Source: Lachnospiraceae bacterium (GTDB taxonomy: Bacteria > Bacillota > Clostridia > Lachnospirales > Lachnospiraceae). From it: DNA of 12,381 nt. Positions 1 through 6,558 of this stretch are shown here, piece by piece. The stretch is taken from positions 1-12,381 of the forward strand of contig JAILIO010000230.1 of NCBI GenBank assembly GCA_024695225.1. Direction: 5' to 3'. Positions within the stretch are counted from its first letter, which is position 1. Each line of letters begins with the position of its first letter. The notes below the pieces were generated by a model, which was not told the origin of the DNA, searched no databases, and saw nothing but the letters and a program-made list of their open reading frames with translations. The position numbers and the translations under genes are program-made.

Positions 1-460
1 CAGAGCGCTCTATGGGCCCGCTTGAGATGTTTGGAAAGAAGCACAGAAACAGGCTCAGGGTGACAGGATCCCTCTCCGGTTTTGATTTCCCTTTATACAC
101 ATCTATCAGGTAACCTGCCGCAGTGAAGATATAGAAACTCATACCCACGGGCAGCAGCAGCCCGAAGGCACTCCATTTAAATAACCCCAAAGACATGAAA
201 ATAAGAACAAGAGAGATAATGAGCACGTTTCTCCGGAATATCCCGGACCTTGGGCCATCATTTTCGCCAATCAGGTACCCGGATATATAAGTCAGTACGT
301 TCACTCCCAAAAGGACTGCGAGGGCGGTGACGCCGAAACCTGCATAAAAAAACAGGCTCGCCAAAAGCAGGTAGACGCGCCTGAATCTCCCGGGTATCGC
401 CGGGTACAGAAATATAATGATCAGTAAAAATACTATGAACTTCCAGCTGGTAAATAACAT
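1..460 (-). CDS. MBOAT-family O-acyltransferase (AlgI-like), 5' part only
   Basis: The first 153 residues are visible and the gene runs off the left edge. The protein begins MLFTSWKF and is strongly hydrophobic, with membrane segments near residues 8-22, 28-60 and 78-112. Residues 103-126 (LLPVGMSFYIF, then YLIDVYKGK) and 141-152 (FFPNISSGPIER) match the conserved AlgI/PatA/DltB-like signature (LPxGISFYTFQ...YLIDVYRG...FFPQLxAGPIxR). Members of this family sit in the membrane and transfer acyl, usually acetyl, groups to exported polysaccharides or cell-wall polymers. The catalytic histidine region lies beyond the window, so activity cannot be judged. ATG at 460 is the only reasonable start: an in-frame stop lies about 36 nt upstream. 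Its ribosome site is poor, with GGGAAG about 15 nt away. It begins 42 nt after the SprA-like gene on the same strand and may be co-transcribed. Substrate unknown. Confidence 0.85.
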   Translation of the reverse strand, partial: MLFTSWKFIVFLLIIIFLYPAIPGRFRRVYLLLASLFFYAGFGVTALAVLLGVNVLTYISGYLIGENDGPRSGIFRRNVLIISLVLIFMSLGLFKWSAFGLLLPVGMSFYIFTAAGYLIDVYKGKSKPERDPVTLSLFLCFFPNISSGPIERS

Positions 461-502
461 TGGGGCGTTGTCACACTTCCCGGGCAGATGTCAGCTGTAA
501 CA

Positions 503-1102
503 TCATGCCACTTGATCGAAATTCATTCCCACCACGCCGTTTGCCGCATCTGATGACTTGGCGTTCTGACTGTAGGGATTGCTCTCGTTGGTATACTTGA
601 TCATGGTCTGGGTGTTTCCACCGGATACATAAACCCTGCCGCATTCAGGGCAGACCGCTGTGTGTATGCTCACGGAAGCCCTGACCACCTGCCCGCCGTC
701 CTGTGCAGCCGACTGATAGGCATTGTGCACATGCATGTTCTCATGGGCGCGGACCTCTGCGCTGGCAGCATTGGGATCTATATGCTGGGCGGTCTTGAAG
801 GAGACATCTCCCTCATCTGAGCCGTCCTGATATTTACGTTCCTTGCATGTCTGGCACTCGGAAGGAGCAGACATCCTGCCCGGGGCCTTCACATCGGATT
901 CGTTGGGATTTACCTTGCCTGAAGCGGAAGCGCGACCTGCTTTTCCCACGGAAACTGCTCCGGTCGCCTGATCTGCCGCATTTGCAGAACCATTAACTGC
1001 ACCGGATGCCCGCCCGGCCGCTCCGCTGCCATAGGCTGACTTATATGCTCCGGCATACCTCATATGCGCTACATACGCGCCTGTTCCCACAGGATTTACC
1101 AT
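503..1102 (-). CDS. SprA-related putative zinc metallopeptidase, Cys-rich (199 aa)
   Basis: The start is ATG at 1102, six bases after AAGGAG. An in-frame TTG at 1129 lies upstream of that ribosome site and is rejected. Residues 1-80 are low-complexity, rich in Ala, Gly and Ser, with no signal peptide. The core follows: CQTC (83-86), ERKYQDGSDE (88-97), VRAHENMHVHNA (117-128) holding a zincin-type HExxH (HENMH, 120-124), then CPEC (151-154). The RAHE...H block after a CxxC and a short DGSD stretch resembles the SprA-related / 'putative metalloprotease CJM1_0395' family, small versions of which are common in Lachnospiraceae. HExxH suggests catalytic zinc, and the two CxxC pairs suggest a structural zinc knuckle. 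Substrate and physiological role are unknown, and no obvious third zinc ligand was identified. A candidate extended -10 promoter lies upstream at 1145-1173. Confidence 0.75.
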   Translation of the reverse strand: MVNPVGTGAYVAHMRYAGAYKSAYGSGAAGRASGAVNGSANAADQATGAVSVGKAGRASASGKVNPNESDVKAPGRMSAPSECQTCKERKYQDGSDEGDVSFKTAQHIDPNAASAEVRAHENMHVHNAYQSAAQDGGQVVRASVSIHTAVCPECGRVYVSGGNTQTMIKYTNESNPYSQNAKSSDAANGVVGMNFDQVA

Positions 1103-1134
1103 GTTCAACTCCTTTTGAACCTGAAACAAAATAT

Positions 1135-1175
1135 ACTTGCGTACAGTGTAGCATTTATTGCTCCTGAACGCAAGT
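1135..1175 (-). promoter_or_regulatory. Promoter of the SprA-like gene framed by an 8-bp inverted repeat
   Basis: On the minus strand TTGCGT (1168-1173) and TACACT (1145-1150) are separated by 17 bp, and TGC just before TACACT makes an extended -10. A perfect 8-bp inverted repeat, ACTTGCGT (1135-1142) with ACGCAAGT (1168-1175), frames the whole core promoter; its outer arm contains the -35. A nested 4-bp stem (1150-1153 with 1159-1162) lies in the loop. It could be an operator overlapping the promoter, or a folded RNA ending transcripts from the HdeD gene upstream; the sequence after it is only moderately T-rich. Confidence 0.42.
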
Positions 1176-1223
1176 AAAAAAGGATTAGTCTGTCAAAGCC
1201 GGGAGCATATCACAATGGTATTT

Positions 1224-1796
1224 TTAAGAGTCCCTTCCGTCGACGTCGACAGCATTTGCGTCCGCTACTGCGTCTGAGATCAAATCCTCTATCCTTCCGA
1301 CGACTGAGCCGAACATGATCATATTGATACCACTTTCAACGAAGAAGAAACCGATCAGCATTCCTGTGGTCATTGCTGCGACGCCGGGGTGAATGAAGGA
1401 ATAAATTCCAAGGATCGTGCAGAGAATACCCACAAACAGTGTCCAGCCCCATCCCTTGAGCACATCTTTAGATCTGACAGCGATAAATATGTCCGCAAGT
1501 CCCTTGACAACAAACCAAAGCGACACCAGGAAAAGGATTATCTTGTCGATCGCCCCTATCTCTCCGGGAACCATCAGGGACATGACGCCCAAAACAATTG
1601 CGATCACTCCGAATACCAACTCCACTATCCCAAAGGTCCTCCGGGTAAAGAATCTGACTACAGCCATTATACCGTAAACCAAAAACAATATAGCTACAAA
1701 ATATCCTGCTGAAAGGAATGTAGCCAGTGGCGTGAATATGCAGGAAAAACCTGCCATCACCATAAGTACTCCCAATATAACACTTAAAACTCCCAT
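1224..1796 (-). CDS. HdeD-family (DUF308) integral membrane protein (190 aa)
   Basis: A small hydrophobic protein with about six transmembrane helices arranged as repeated pairs (GVLSVILGVLMVMAGF, then YFVAILFLVYGIMAVV, VFGVIAIVLGVMSLM, IILFLVSLWFVVKGLADI, LFVGILCTILGIYSFIHP and GMLIGFFFVESGINMI). The recurring G-x6-LG-x5-P spacing and the FxxxG(L/I)xxI(F/M) helix ends are typical of HdeD/DUF308 proteins. E. coli HdeD is linked to acid resistance, but most members have no assigned function. The C-terminus (RIEDLISDAVADANAVD) is polar and acidic. ATG at 1796 sits 8 nt after AGGAGA. A second ATG two codons upstream (1802) has only 2 nt of spacing, so 1796 is preferred. The gene is probably monocistronic, with its own promoter at 1923-1951 and an unusual repeat-built leader. 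Confidence 0.85.
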   Translation of the reverse strand: MGVLSVILGVLMVMAGFSCIFTPLATFLSAGYFVAILFLVYGIMAVVRFFTRRTFGIVELVFGVIAIVLGVMSLMVPGEIGAIDKIILFLVSLWFVVKGLADIFIAVRSKDVLKGWGWTLFVGILCTILGIYSFIHPGVAAMTTGMLIGFFFVESGINMIMFGSVVGRIEDLISDAVADANAVDVDGRDS

Positions 1797-1832
1797 GATC
1801 ATTTCTCCTTTACAAATGAGTATGATATAACA

Positions 1833-1920
1833 ACAAAACTACAAGGTTACAAAATTGCAAAGCTACATGGTTACATGATCGCAAGGATGCAAGATTGCAA
1901 AACCACAAAATTACAAAGGC
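1833..1920. repeat. Eleven consecutive 8-bp degenerate units (R-C-A-W-N4)
   Basis: Read from 1833 in steps of eight, the units are acaaaact, acaaggtt, acaaaatt, gcaaagct, acatggtt, acatgatc, gcaaggat, gcaagatt, gcaaaacc, acaaaatt and acaaaggc. All eleven begin a/g-c-a, with a or t fourth. No unit is inserted or deleted across 88 bp. The array starts just after the predicted HdeD transcription start, so it should form most of the 5' leader. In mRNA sense each unit ends in TTGT/TTGC or the ATGT variant. Confidence 0.8.
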
Positions 1921-1922
1921 AT

Positions 1923-1951
1923 ATTATATTGTTTTTTCCCCCGCAGGGCAA
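1923..1951 (-). promoter_or_regulatory. Sigma-A-type promoter of the HdeD gene
   Basis: Minus-strand TTGCCC (1946-1951) and a perfect TATAAT (1923-1928) are separated by exactly 17 bp. Transcription should start near 1915-1917, giving a leader of roughly 120 nt before the ATG at 1796. That leader coincides with the 8-bp repeat array. Confidence 0.55.
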
Positions 1952-2103
1952 GTGAAATTTGTGGTGTAAAAATGAATGCTCAACGCATTATTGCGTTTTT
2001 GGTGTGAATAATGATTTTTGCTTGCGTTTTGGGGACGAATATCGTTTTTATCCACAGGTTTTTGGGCAGTGGATTCTGCCTGCAAACTATGAATTGGCTG
2101 TAC

Positions 2104-2934
2104 TTATTTTCGCTGGTTTCTGAATGCCGTGGGCGTCATGCCCTCCTTCTGCCTGAAACGCATGGCCAGGTAGTCTCCGTTGCAGAAGCCGGTCTCGATG
2201 GCGATCTGGGCGATGGGCCTGTCGGTCTGGATCAGGAGTTCCTTAGCATGACGGATCCGCACATTTGTCAGACATTCAGAGAAGGTCACCCCAAGCTGCG
2301 ATTTAAAGAGACGGGAGAAGTAAGCCGTGGAAAAGCCGGCATCTGAAGCCATCTGCTCCAGGGTCAGCTCTCTGTCATAATACTCTTCTATGTGTGACAG
2401 GGCTTCCATTATCCCCTCGGAAAGCTCGCGACCAAACTCCATGGCCCTCTCACCCCGGTGGTTCTCCCATATATATGTGAGCATCCGAAACAGCATTCCC
2501 TGCAGGATAACGGGTGCGTACGGTGCAGGACTTTCATATTCGGCAAGCATGTCGGCAAACATGTTCTCCATCCTGTCCCTGTGCTCCGGGTCAAAACTGA
2601 AAAACTTCTGTTCAAACAAAGACTCCCAGATGCTGCGGTCCACACTGCGGCAAAATTCATCTCTGCACTCACCGGATATCTTTATCAGATAGCTGACATA
2701 AGGCGCATCACTTTGAGATATGGTCCGGTGGTACAATAATGGCGGCATCAGTGTCACATCCCCCGGATGATAATCAAAATGCTGCTTGGGTGTTATCATC
2801 CTGCGGTCCCCGGAGATCACATAGCCCATGCTGTAGTGTTCCTCCGCCATTTCCATCTGTGGCATACGATAGTCCGGCGCCAATTCTCTTCTCTGAACAG
2901 TTATATTCACTCCAACAGGCATACTTACCGGCAT
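2104..2934 (-). CDS. AraC-family transcriptional regulator (276 aa)
   Basis: Residues 1-165 form a cupin-like sensory domain: residues 48-71 (ITPKQHFDYHPGDVTLMPP, then YHR) have the PGDxxLxPP turn usual in AraC-type cupins. The C-terminal 100 residues are the paired helix-turn-helix. HTH1 is about 190-215 (LTLEQMASDAGFSTAYFSRLFK). HTH2 is about 240-265 (IAQIAIETGFCNGDYLAMRF), followed by the family hallmark GMTPTAFR (265-272), where P-xx-(Y/F)R is typical. Length fits the family. ATG at 2934 has a strong AGGAGG five bases away. It is divergent from the MATE exporter, with 333 bp between start codons, and such pairs commonly show the regulator controlling the transporter. Inducer unknown; the cupin may bind a sugar or other small molecule. 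Four TTGATC hexamers in its own leader (3022-3052) are candidate binding sites. Confidence 0.9.
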   Translation of the reverse strand: MPVSMPVGVNITVQRRELAPDYRMPQMEMAEEHYSMGYVISGDRRMITPKQHFDYHPGDVTLMPPLLYHRTISQSDAPYVSYLIKISGECRDEFCRSVDRSIWESLFEQKFFSFDPEHRDRMENMFADMLAEYESPAPYAPVILQGMLFRMLTYIWENHRGERAMEFGRELSEGIMEALSHIEEYYDRELTLEQMASDAGFSTAYFSRLFKSQLGVTFSECLTNVRIRHAKELLIQTDRPIAQIAIETGFCNGDYLAMRFRQKEGMTPTAFRNQRK

Positions 2935-3021
2935 AGGAACCTCCTGTTCATCCTGCAGGCTTAACTCCTACAGCTGCGCTTGCTTACACTTCTGTTCTCG
3001 GGCCTTCATTCTTCCGGTCTC

Positions 3022-3052
3022 TTGATCATTATTGATCTTGATCTTGTTGATC
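3022..3052. repeat. Cluster of four TTGATC hexamers, possible operator
   Basis: TTGATC occurs at 3022, 3032, 3038 and 3047, all in one orientation, within 31 bp. Two are extended to TTGATCATT. The cluster is downstream of the likely AraC start site and upstream of its ATG. Multiple co-directional half-sites suit an AraC-family protein, but binding is inferred only. Confidence 0.35.
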
Positions 3053-3108
3053 ATTGAATGTCAAATTCATTATGATTTTACCACATAATTCAACATATAA
3101 ATAGTTGT

Positions 3109-3136
3109 TTGCCACGAAATTTTGTCCTAAGATATT
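3109..3136 (+). promoter_or_regulatory. Candidate promoter for the MATE exporter
   Basis: TTGCCA (3109-3114, five of six matches to the -35 consensus) and GATATT (3131-3136, four of six matches) are 16 bp apart. Transcription would start near 3143, at the edge of the first 27-bp repeat, giving a leader of about 125 nt. Confidence 0.35.
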
Positions 3137-3140
3137 TTCA

Positions 3141-3251
3141 GCTGACGCAGAAGACCAGAGATCAGAAAAAACTCATCCTATTTTATGGAAATCAACTTAT
3201 TTAGATGAGTTTTCTATGATATCGGTTGACACAGAAGACCAGGGATCAGAA
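3141..3251 (+). repeat. 27-bp direct repeat (3141-3167 and 3225-3251) flanking a hairpin
   Basis: The copies match at 24 of 27 positions around the shared core agaagaccag. They are 84 bp apart, close to eight helical turns, so a protein could meet both on one DNA face. Between them 3168-3177 (aaaactcatc) is complementary to 3204-3213 (gatgagtttt). The stem continues outward by AG/CT and inward by TA/TA with single bulges. The second copy ends 17 nt before the MATE start codon. Confidence 0.6.
3165..3215 (+). promoter_or_regulatory. AT-rich hairpin in the MATE leader, possible attenuator
   Basis: A ten-base perfect stem (3168-3177 with 3204-3213) encloses a 26-nt loop, and the 3' arm ends in TTTT-CT. 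It could act as a weak terminator or attenuator in the exporter mRNA, or as an operator in DNA. No plus-strand gene ends upstream, so a simple gene-end terminator is unlikely. Confidence 0.35.
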
Positions 3252-3267
3252 GGAATCAGGAAACAGT

Positions 3268-4707
3268 ATGAAGGACATGAGTGACATGCAAAACACGAAG
3301 AACATGAAGAATATGAAGAACAACACTTCAAAGGATATGACTCAGGGGAATCCCACTTCCCTGCTTCTGACATTTATGCTGCCGATGCTTGTGGGCAACA
3401 TTTTCCAGCAATTCTATAACATGGTGGACACCATGGTAGTCGGAAAATTTGTGAACGCCGACGCCCTTGCGGCAGTTGGATCCACAGGTTCCATAACAAA
3501 TCTGTTCTTCTGTCTTTGCAACGGGCTTGCGACGGGCATAGGGATAATCGTTTCCCAATACTTTGGAGCAAAAGACCTTAAGAAAATGCGTCTTTCGATC
3601 ATCAACGCCTTTTATATAGTGGTGGCAAGTGGGCTTGTTATGGGTACCCTCGGAGTCCTGCTTGCAAGGCCGGTGCTCATTCTGCTGAGTACGCCGGACA
3701 GGATCCTGGACAACGCAGTCATCTATATGCAGATCACCTGCATGGGAATAATAGGGACTGCGCTCTACAACGCCATTGCCTCCATACTGAGGGGGATAGG
3801 GGATTCCAAGACGCCTCTTTATTTCCTGATAATATCCAGCATTCTGAACATAGTACTGGATCTCTTTTTTGTCATCGTACTTCACTGGGGCGTTCCGGGA
3901 GTGGCTGCTGCCACGGTGTTTTCCCAGCTCCTGTCAGCCGTATGCTCCATAGCTTACGCCTTTATCAGGAACCCTCTGTTCAGTTTCGGCAGAGAAGAAT
4001 TCTTGATCGACAGATTTATAATAAGAGAATGCTTCCGCCTGGGAATTCCCATGGCGCTCCAGACAGGAATGATGGCCTTTTCATTTGTGATACTCCAGAG
4101 GGTGATCAATTCCTTCGGCCCTGCGGTCATGGCCGCATGGACCGCCACCAGCCGGATCGAGACCATCATAAACCAGCCCTTCCGCTCCCTTGGGAACAGC
4201 ATTTCCACCTATGCCGGACAGAATGTGGGGGCCAGGAAATATGACAGGGTCAAACTGGGCACCCACAGCGGCCTTATCATGACCACCGCCTTTGCCCTGG
4301 TGATGCTGCCGATAATATGGTTCGGCGGGGAATCCATCATGCTGTTCTTTGTGAAAGCAGAGGAGACAGAGGTCATTTCCATAGGCGTTGCCGCCCTCAG
4401 GATGCTGGCTTTCTTCTATATTCCGCTGGGTGTTATCTATGTGTACCGCGGCACACTGAACGGCGCAGGGGATGCGAGATTTGCCCTGCTTGCCGGCATA
4501 TCTGAAATGTGCGGACGGATATTCTTCCCGGGTCCTATTTCAATGATATCGGGCGTAGGATTCTGGGGACTGTGGATCGGAACCGGGCTCACCTGGGTAC
4601 TGGTGGGAGTGACAGCCTATCTGCGCTACAGGACCGGAATATGGCAGTACAGCGGAACGCACCATCGCGCTCATGCACAAAACCGCCGGAAAGTCTCCCC
4701 CGCCTGA
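3268..4707 (+). CDS. MATE-family multidrug/cation antiporter (479 aa)
   Basis: About twelve transmembrane helices. The start of the fold is diagnostic: TSLLLTFMLPMLVGNIFQQF then YNMVDTMVVGKFV (residues 30-62), matching the MATE consensus P-x-x-x-GN-x-x-QQ-x-YN-x-VDT-x-x-VG. A second half begins near IPMALQTGMM. Such proteins export drugs or metabolites using Na+ or H+ gradients. ATG at 3268 is chosen for AGGA six nt upstream; a TTG at 3226 keeps frame but lies inside the leader repeat. The N-terminus is longer than usual, with about 25 polar residues before TQGNP containing a short KNM repeat (residues 11-17) from 9-bp DNA units (3298-3321). Shorter starts inside this stretch are possible but have poor ribosome sites. 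The C-terminal tail is basic (HHRAHAQNRRKVSPA). It is likely regulated by the divergent AraC protein. Substrate unknown. Confidence 0.9.
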   Translation: MKDMSDMQNTKNMKNMKNNTSKDMTQGNPTSLLLTFMLPMLVGNIFQQFYNMVDTMVVGKFVNADALAAVGSTGSITNLFFCLCNGLATGIGIIVSQYFGAKDLKKMRLSIINAFYIVVASGLVMGTLGVLLARPVLILLSTPDRILDNAVIYMQITCMGIIGTALYNAIASILRGIGDSKTPLYFLIISSILNIVLDLFFVIVLHWGVPGVAAATVFSQLLSAVCSIAYAFIRNPLFSFGREEFLIDRFIIRECFRLGIPMALQTGMMAFSFVILQRVINSFGPAVMAAWTATSRIETIINQPFRSLGNSISTYAGQNVGARKYDRVKLGTHSGLIMTTAFALVMLPIIWFGGESIMLFFVKAEETEVISIGVAALRMLAFFYIPLGVIYVYRGTLNGAGDARFALLAGISEMCGRIFFPGPISMISGVGFWGLWIGTGLTWVLVGVTAYLRYRTGIWQYSGTHHRAHAQNRRKVSPA

Positions 4708-4723
4708 ACGCCGGTGCGTCAGG
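4703..4723. terminator. Hairpin built across the two convergent stop codons
   Basis: CCTG and ACGC pair with GCGT and CAGG around a CGGT loop, giving eight base pairs with one bulged A. The TGA of the MATE gene (4705-4707) lies in the left arm and the stop of the HD-GYP gene (4719-4721) in the right arm. There is no T tract on either side, so if it ends transcription it is not a canonical intrinsic terminator. It may instead protect 3' ends of both mRNAs. Confidence 0.35.
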
Positions 4724-6461
4724 TCTCCACATTGTCGTAGTAAGCTTCCATCCTGGGACGGGCCTCAACATAAAATCTTTCAAGCCGTTTGTCGAAATGC
4801 TTTCCCATGCTCTCCATCATTATGGCATCCGCCTTTTCATAGGACATCTTGTCCTTGTATACACGTTTGCTGACGAGGGCATCGTAGACATCAGCCAGCG
4901 CCATTATCCTGGCTTCCAGCGGTATCTCATCTCCCACAAGGCCTTCGGGATAGCCGGAGCCATCCATCCTCTCGTGATGATAATGGGCAACATTCTCTGC
5001 CATCACCTTGAAACTCTCATCAGTTGTATGTTTCAGGATAGAGTGCAGGACCTTGGCGCCTTCCGGAGCGTGCCTCTTCATTATCTCATACTCTTCAGGA
5101 GTAAATTTTCCGGGCTTTCTGAGAATGTCATCGTCGATCGATATCTTTCCTATATCGTGAAGGGGAGCAGCCTTGACCAGATTGTCCCTGAATTCTTCAG
5201 TGATATTGTTCTCATTTACAAAATCAGGGTCCTTCATGATCTCTTCCATAAGAAGTTCCACCATGTCGCTTGTCCTGATTATATGGCCGCCGGTTGAATT
5301 GTCACGGCTTTCAACCAGTTTTGCCATGCTTCGAACCAGTTCGTTGTGCAGCTTTATAAGTTCCTCGGTCCTTTCCTCCACCTCTCTCTCCAGGTTTGAG
5401 TTGTAATTGTCCAGGAGTTCTATGTACTTCTGATTCCTGGTATCATCTGTGATAACGAACTGAAATCCTCTGACCTTGCCCTCATAGTAGAGATTGTTCA
5501 CATCCACCAGATAAACCTGTTCGTCTTTTTTGTAATAATGTTTGTCGTTCTTCACATCTTTTCTGAAATCATCGATCCATGGCATGAATATCTCATTCAA
5601 AACATCGTTCTTCTTTATGGACTGGTCTATGGTGAGATCGTTCAGCGCCAAAAATATCTCCCTGGCAGTCTCATTGCTCCCGAGATATCTCATTCCTAAA
5701 GTAAAGGAAATGAATCCCGTATCCCCGGTTTCGATCATGGAGTCGATAGCCATGTCGGAGATATCATAAAGACAGATATAATGGGCGATGATGAGATACA
5801 TCACCTGGGCAAACACATAACCTGCGGGCACCAGGTCGACACCCAGATGGACGGAATGGGATCCGAAAAAACACGCCATACACACAGCCTCAGGGATAAA
5901 TAAGAGCCAGATGATCCGTCTGGACACATCTTTTTTTCGCAGGAGACTGTAGATCAGAACTGAAAACCCTACAACAAAATATATTCCCAGCAGCATGTAA
6001 AACACTGTGTGCATAATACCGTAAGACTTTTCAAGTATGACCCTTCCCCCCTCATTTACCATGGAAATGTCCTTGTAAAAGATGGTGCCGTTACCCACAG
6101 TCAGGACGCAGCTGTATATTCCCATGGCCGCATACACCATGAGGGCAATGAGCCACTTACTCAGTTTGATCTTGCACATATTGAAAATATAGAAGGTGAT
6201 GAACAGGATCAGGAAACACCCGCCCAGATAGCTTATCTTCAATCCGACTATGACTTCCTCAAGGGTCTTTGCCCGGTACATTACCATGTAACCCAGATTG
6301 GCTATGGGTATCATGGTGAACATAAGGGAAAAATTCACACTGAAATGCTTATGCCACATGAAAGCATAGGCACAGGTCAAGATCACCGATAAGATATAAG
6401 AGGCAATATAAAAATACTCTATCAGATTAGGAAGTATGTCAGCCATAATATCAACAACCAT
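4719..6461 (-). CDS. 7TM-sensor HD-GYP domain protein, probable c-di-GMP phosphodiesterase (580 aa)
   Basis: Residues 10-232 hold about seven transmembrane helices and look like the 7TM sensory region found at the N-terminus of some histidine kinases. Residues 240-345 are cytoplasmic and may be a divergent PAS domain (VYLVDVNNLYYEGKVRGFQFV). Residues 348-380 are a charged coiled coil. The HD-GYP domain fills 380-575: E384, D387 and H393 (ESRDNSTGGH), H435-D436 with GK (LHDIGK), H464 (KRHAPEGAKVL), HHE (495-497) leading into DGSGYP (500-505), and ADVYDAL (523-529). All usual metal ligands and the GYP loop appear present, so c-di-GMP hydrolysis is expected. ATG at 6461 follows GGAGAG by about 9 nt. 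The gene lies 97 bp after the C_GCAxxG gene on the same strand and converges with the MATE gene. The signal sensed by the 7TM part is unknown. Confidence 0.92.
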   Translation of the reverse strand: MVVDIMADILPNLIEYFYIASYILSVILTCAYAFMWHKHFSVNFSLMFTMIPIANLGYMVMYRAKTLEEVIVGLKISYLGGCFLILFITFYIFNMCKIKLSKWLIALMVYAAMGIYSCVLTVGNGTIFYKDISMVNEGGRVILEKSYGIMHTVFYMLLGIYFVVGFSVLIYSLLRKKDVSRRIIWLLFIPEAVCMACFFGSHSVHLGVDLVPAGYVFAQVMYLIIAHYICLYDISDMAIDSMIETGDTGFISFTLGMRYLGSNETAREIFLALNDLTIDQSIKKNDVLNEIFMPWIDDFRKDVKNDKHYYKKDEQVYLVDVNNLYYEGKVRGFQFVITDDTRNQKYIELLDNYNSNLEREVEERTEELIKLHNELVRSMAKLVESRDNSTGGHIIRTSDMVELLMEEIMKDPDFVNENNITEEFRDNLVKAAPLHDIGKISIDDDILRKPGKFTPEEYEIMKRHAPEGAKVLHSILKHTTDESFKVMAENVAHYHHERMDGSGYPEGLVGDEIPLEARIMALADVYDALVSKRVYKDKMSYEKADAIMMESMGKHFDKRLERFYVEARPRMEAYYDNVET

Positions 6462-6558
6462 TTAAATATACTCTCCGTTCATATCGACATGATCGCTGCC
6501 CGCAGTCAGGCTGCTCACTCTGATCCCTGCATCGCAGCTTATGTACGCCGCAGTCTTT

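Larger units (their letters stand above)
1797..2103. other. Intergenic region between HdeD and AraC genes: promoter plus repeat leader
   Basis: No convincing gene lies in this 307-bp stretch. It holds the probable HdeD promoter (1923-1951) and the 8-bp repeat array (1833-1920). A small hairpin, AACGCA-ttat-TGCGTT, lies at about 1982-1997, followed on the plus strand by three more T, but no plus-strand gene precedes it. A 5-bp GGCAG/CTGCC stem lies near 2067-2082, after the AraC stop, with no T tract in the right direction. No convincing terminator for the AraC gene is visible. Confidence 0.6.
2935..3267. other. Divergent AraC/MATE control region
   Basis: The 333 bp between start codons holds no gene. 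Towards the AraC gene a minus-strand extended -10 (TGG-TAAAAT, 3075-3083) is the best promoter candidate, with a poor -35. Towards the MATE gene a plus-strand promoter is proposed at 3109-3136. The two would start within about 70 bp of each other. Four TTGATC hexamers lie at 3022-3027, 3032-3037, 3038-3043 and 3047-3052, and the MATE leader carries a direct repeat flanking a hairpin. Confidence 0.55.

Noticed and set aside
1982..1997. Intrinsic terminator (AACGCA/TGCGTT followed by T)
   Set aside because: It points along the plus strand, where no gene ends. On the minus strand there is no T tract after the stem.
3226..3267. TTG start 14 codons upstream for the MATE exporter
   Set aside because: It falls inside the leader direct repeat and lacks a ribosome site, while ATG at 3268 has AGGA six bases before it.
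3328..3885. 185-codon minus-strand frame inside the MATE gene
   Set aside because: It is antisense to the conserved first helices of the transporter, and its composition is unlike any protein family.
4509..5297. 262-codon plus-strand frame spanning the end of the MATE gene and the HD-GYP gene
   Set aside because: It overlaps two well-supported genes in other frames, has no family features, and is explained by their codon bias.
6462..6558. c-di-GMP riboswitch upstream of the HD-GYP gene
   Set aside because: The gap is only 97 bp, and I could not find the conserved GEMM core or its paired stems.
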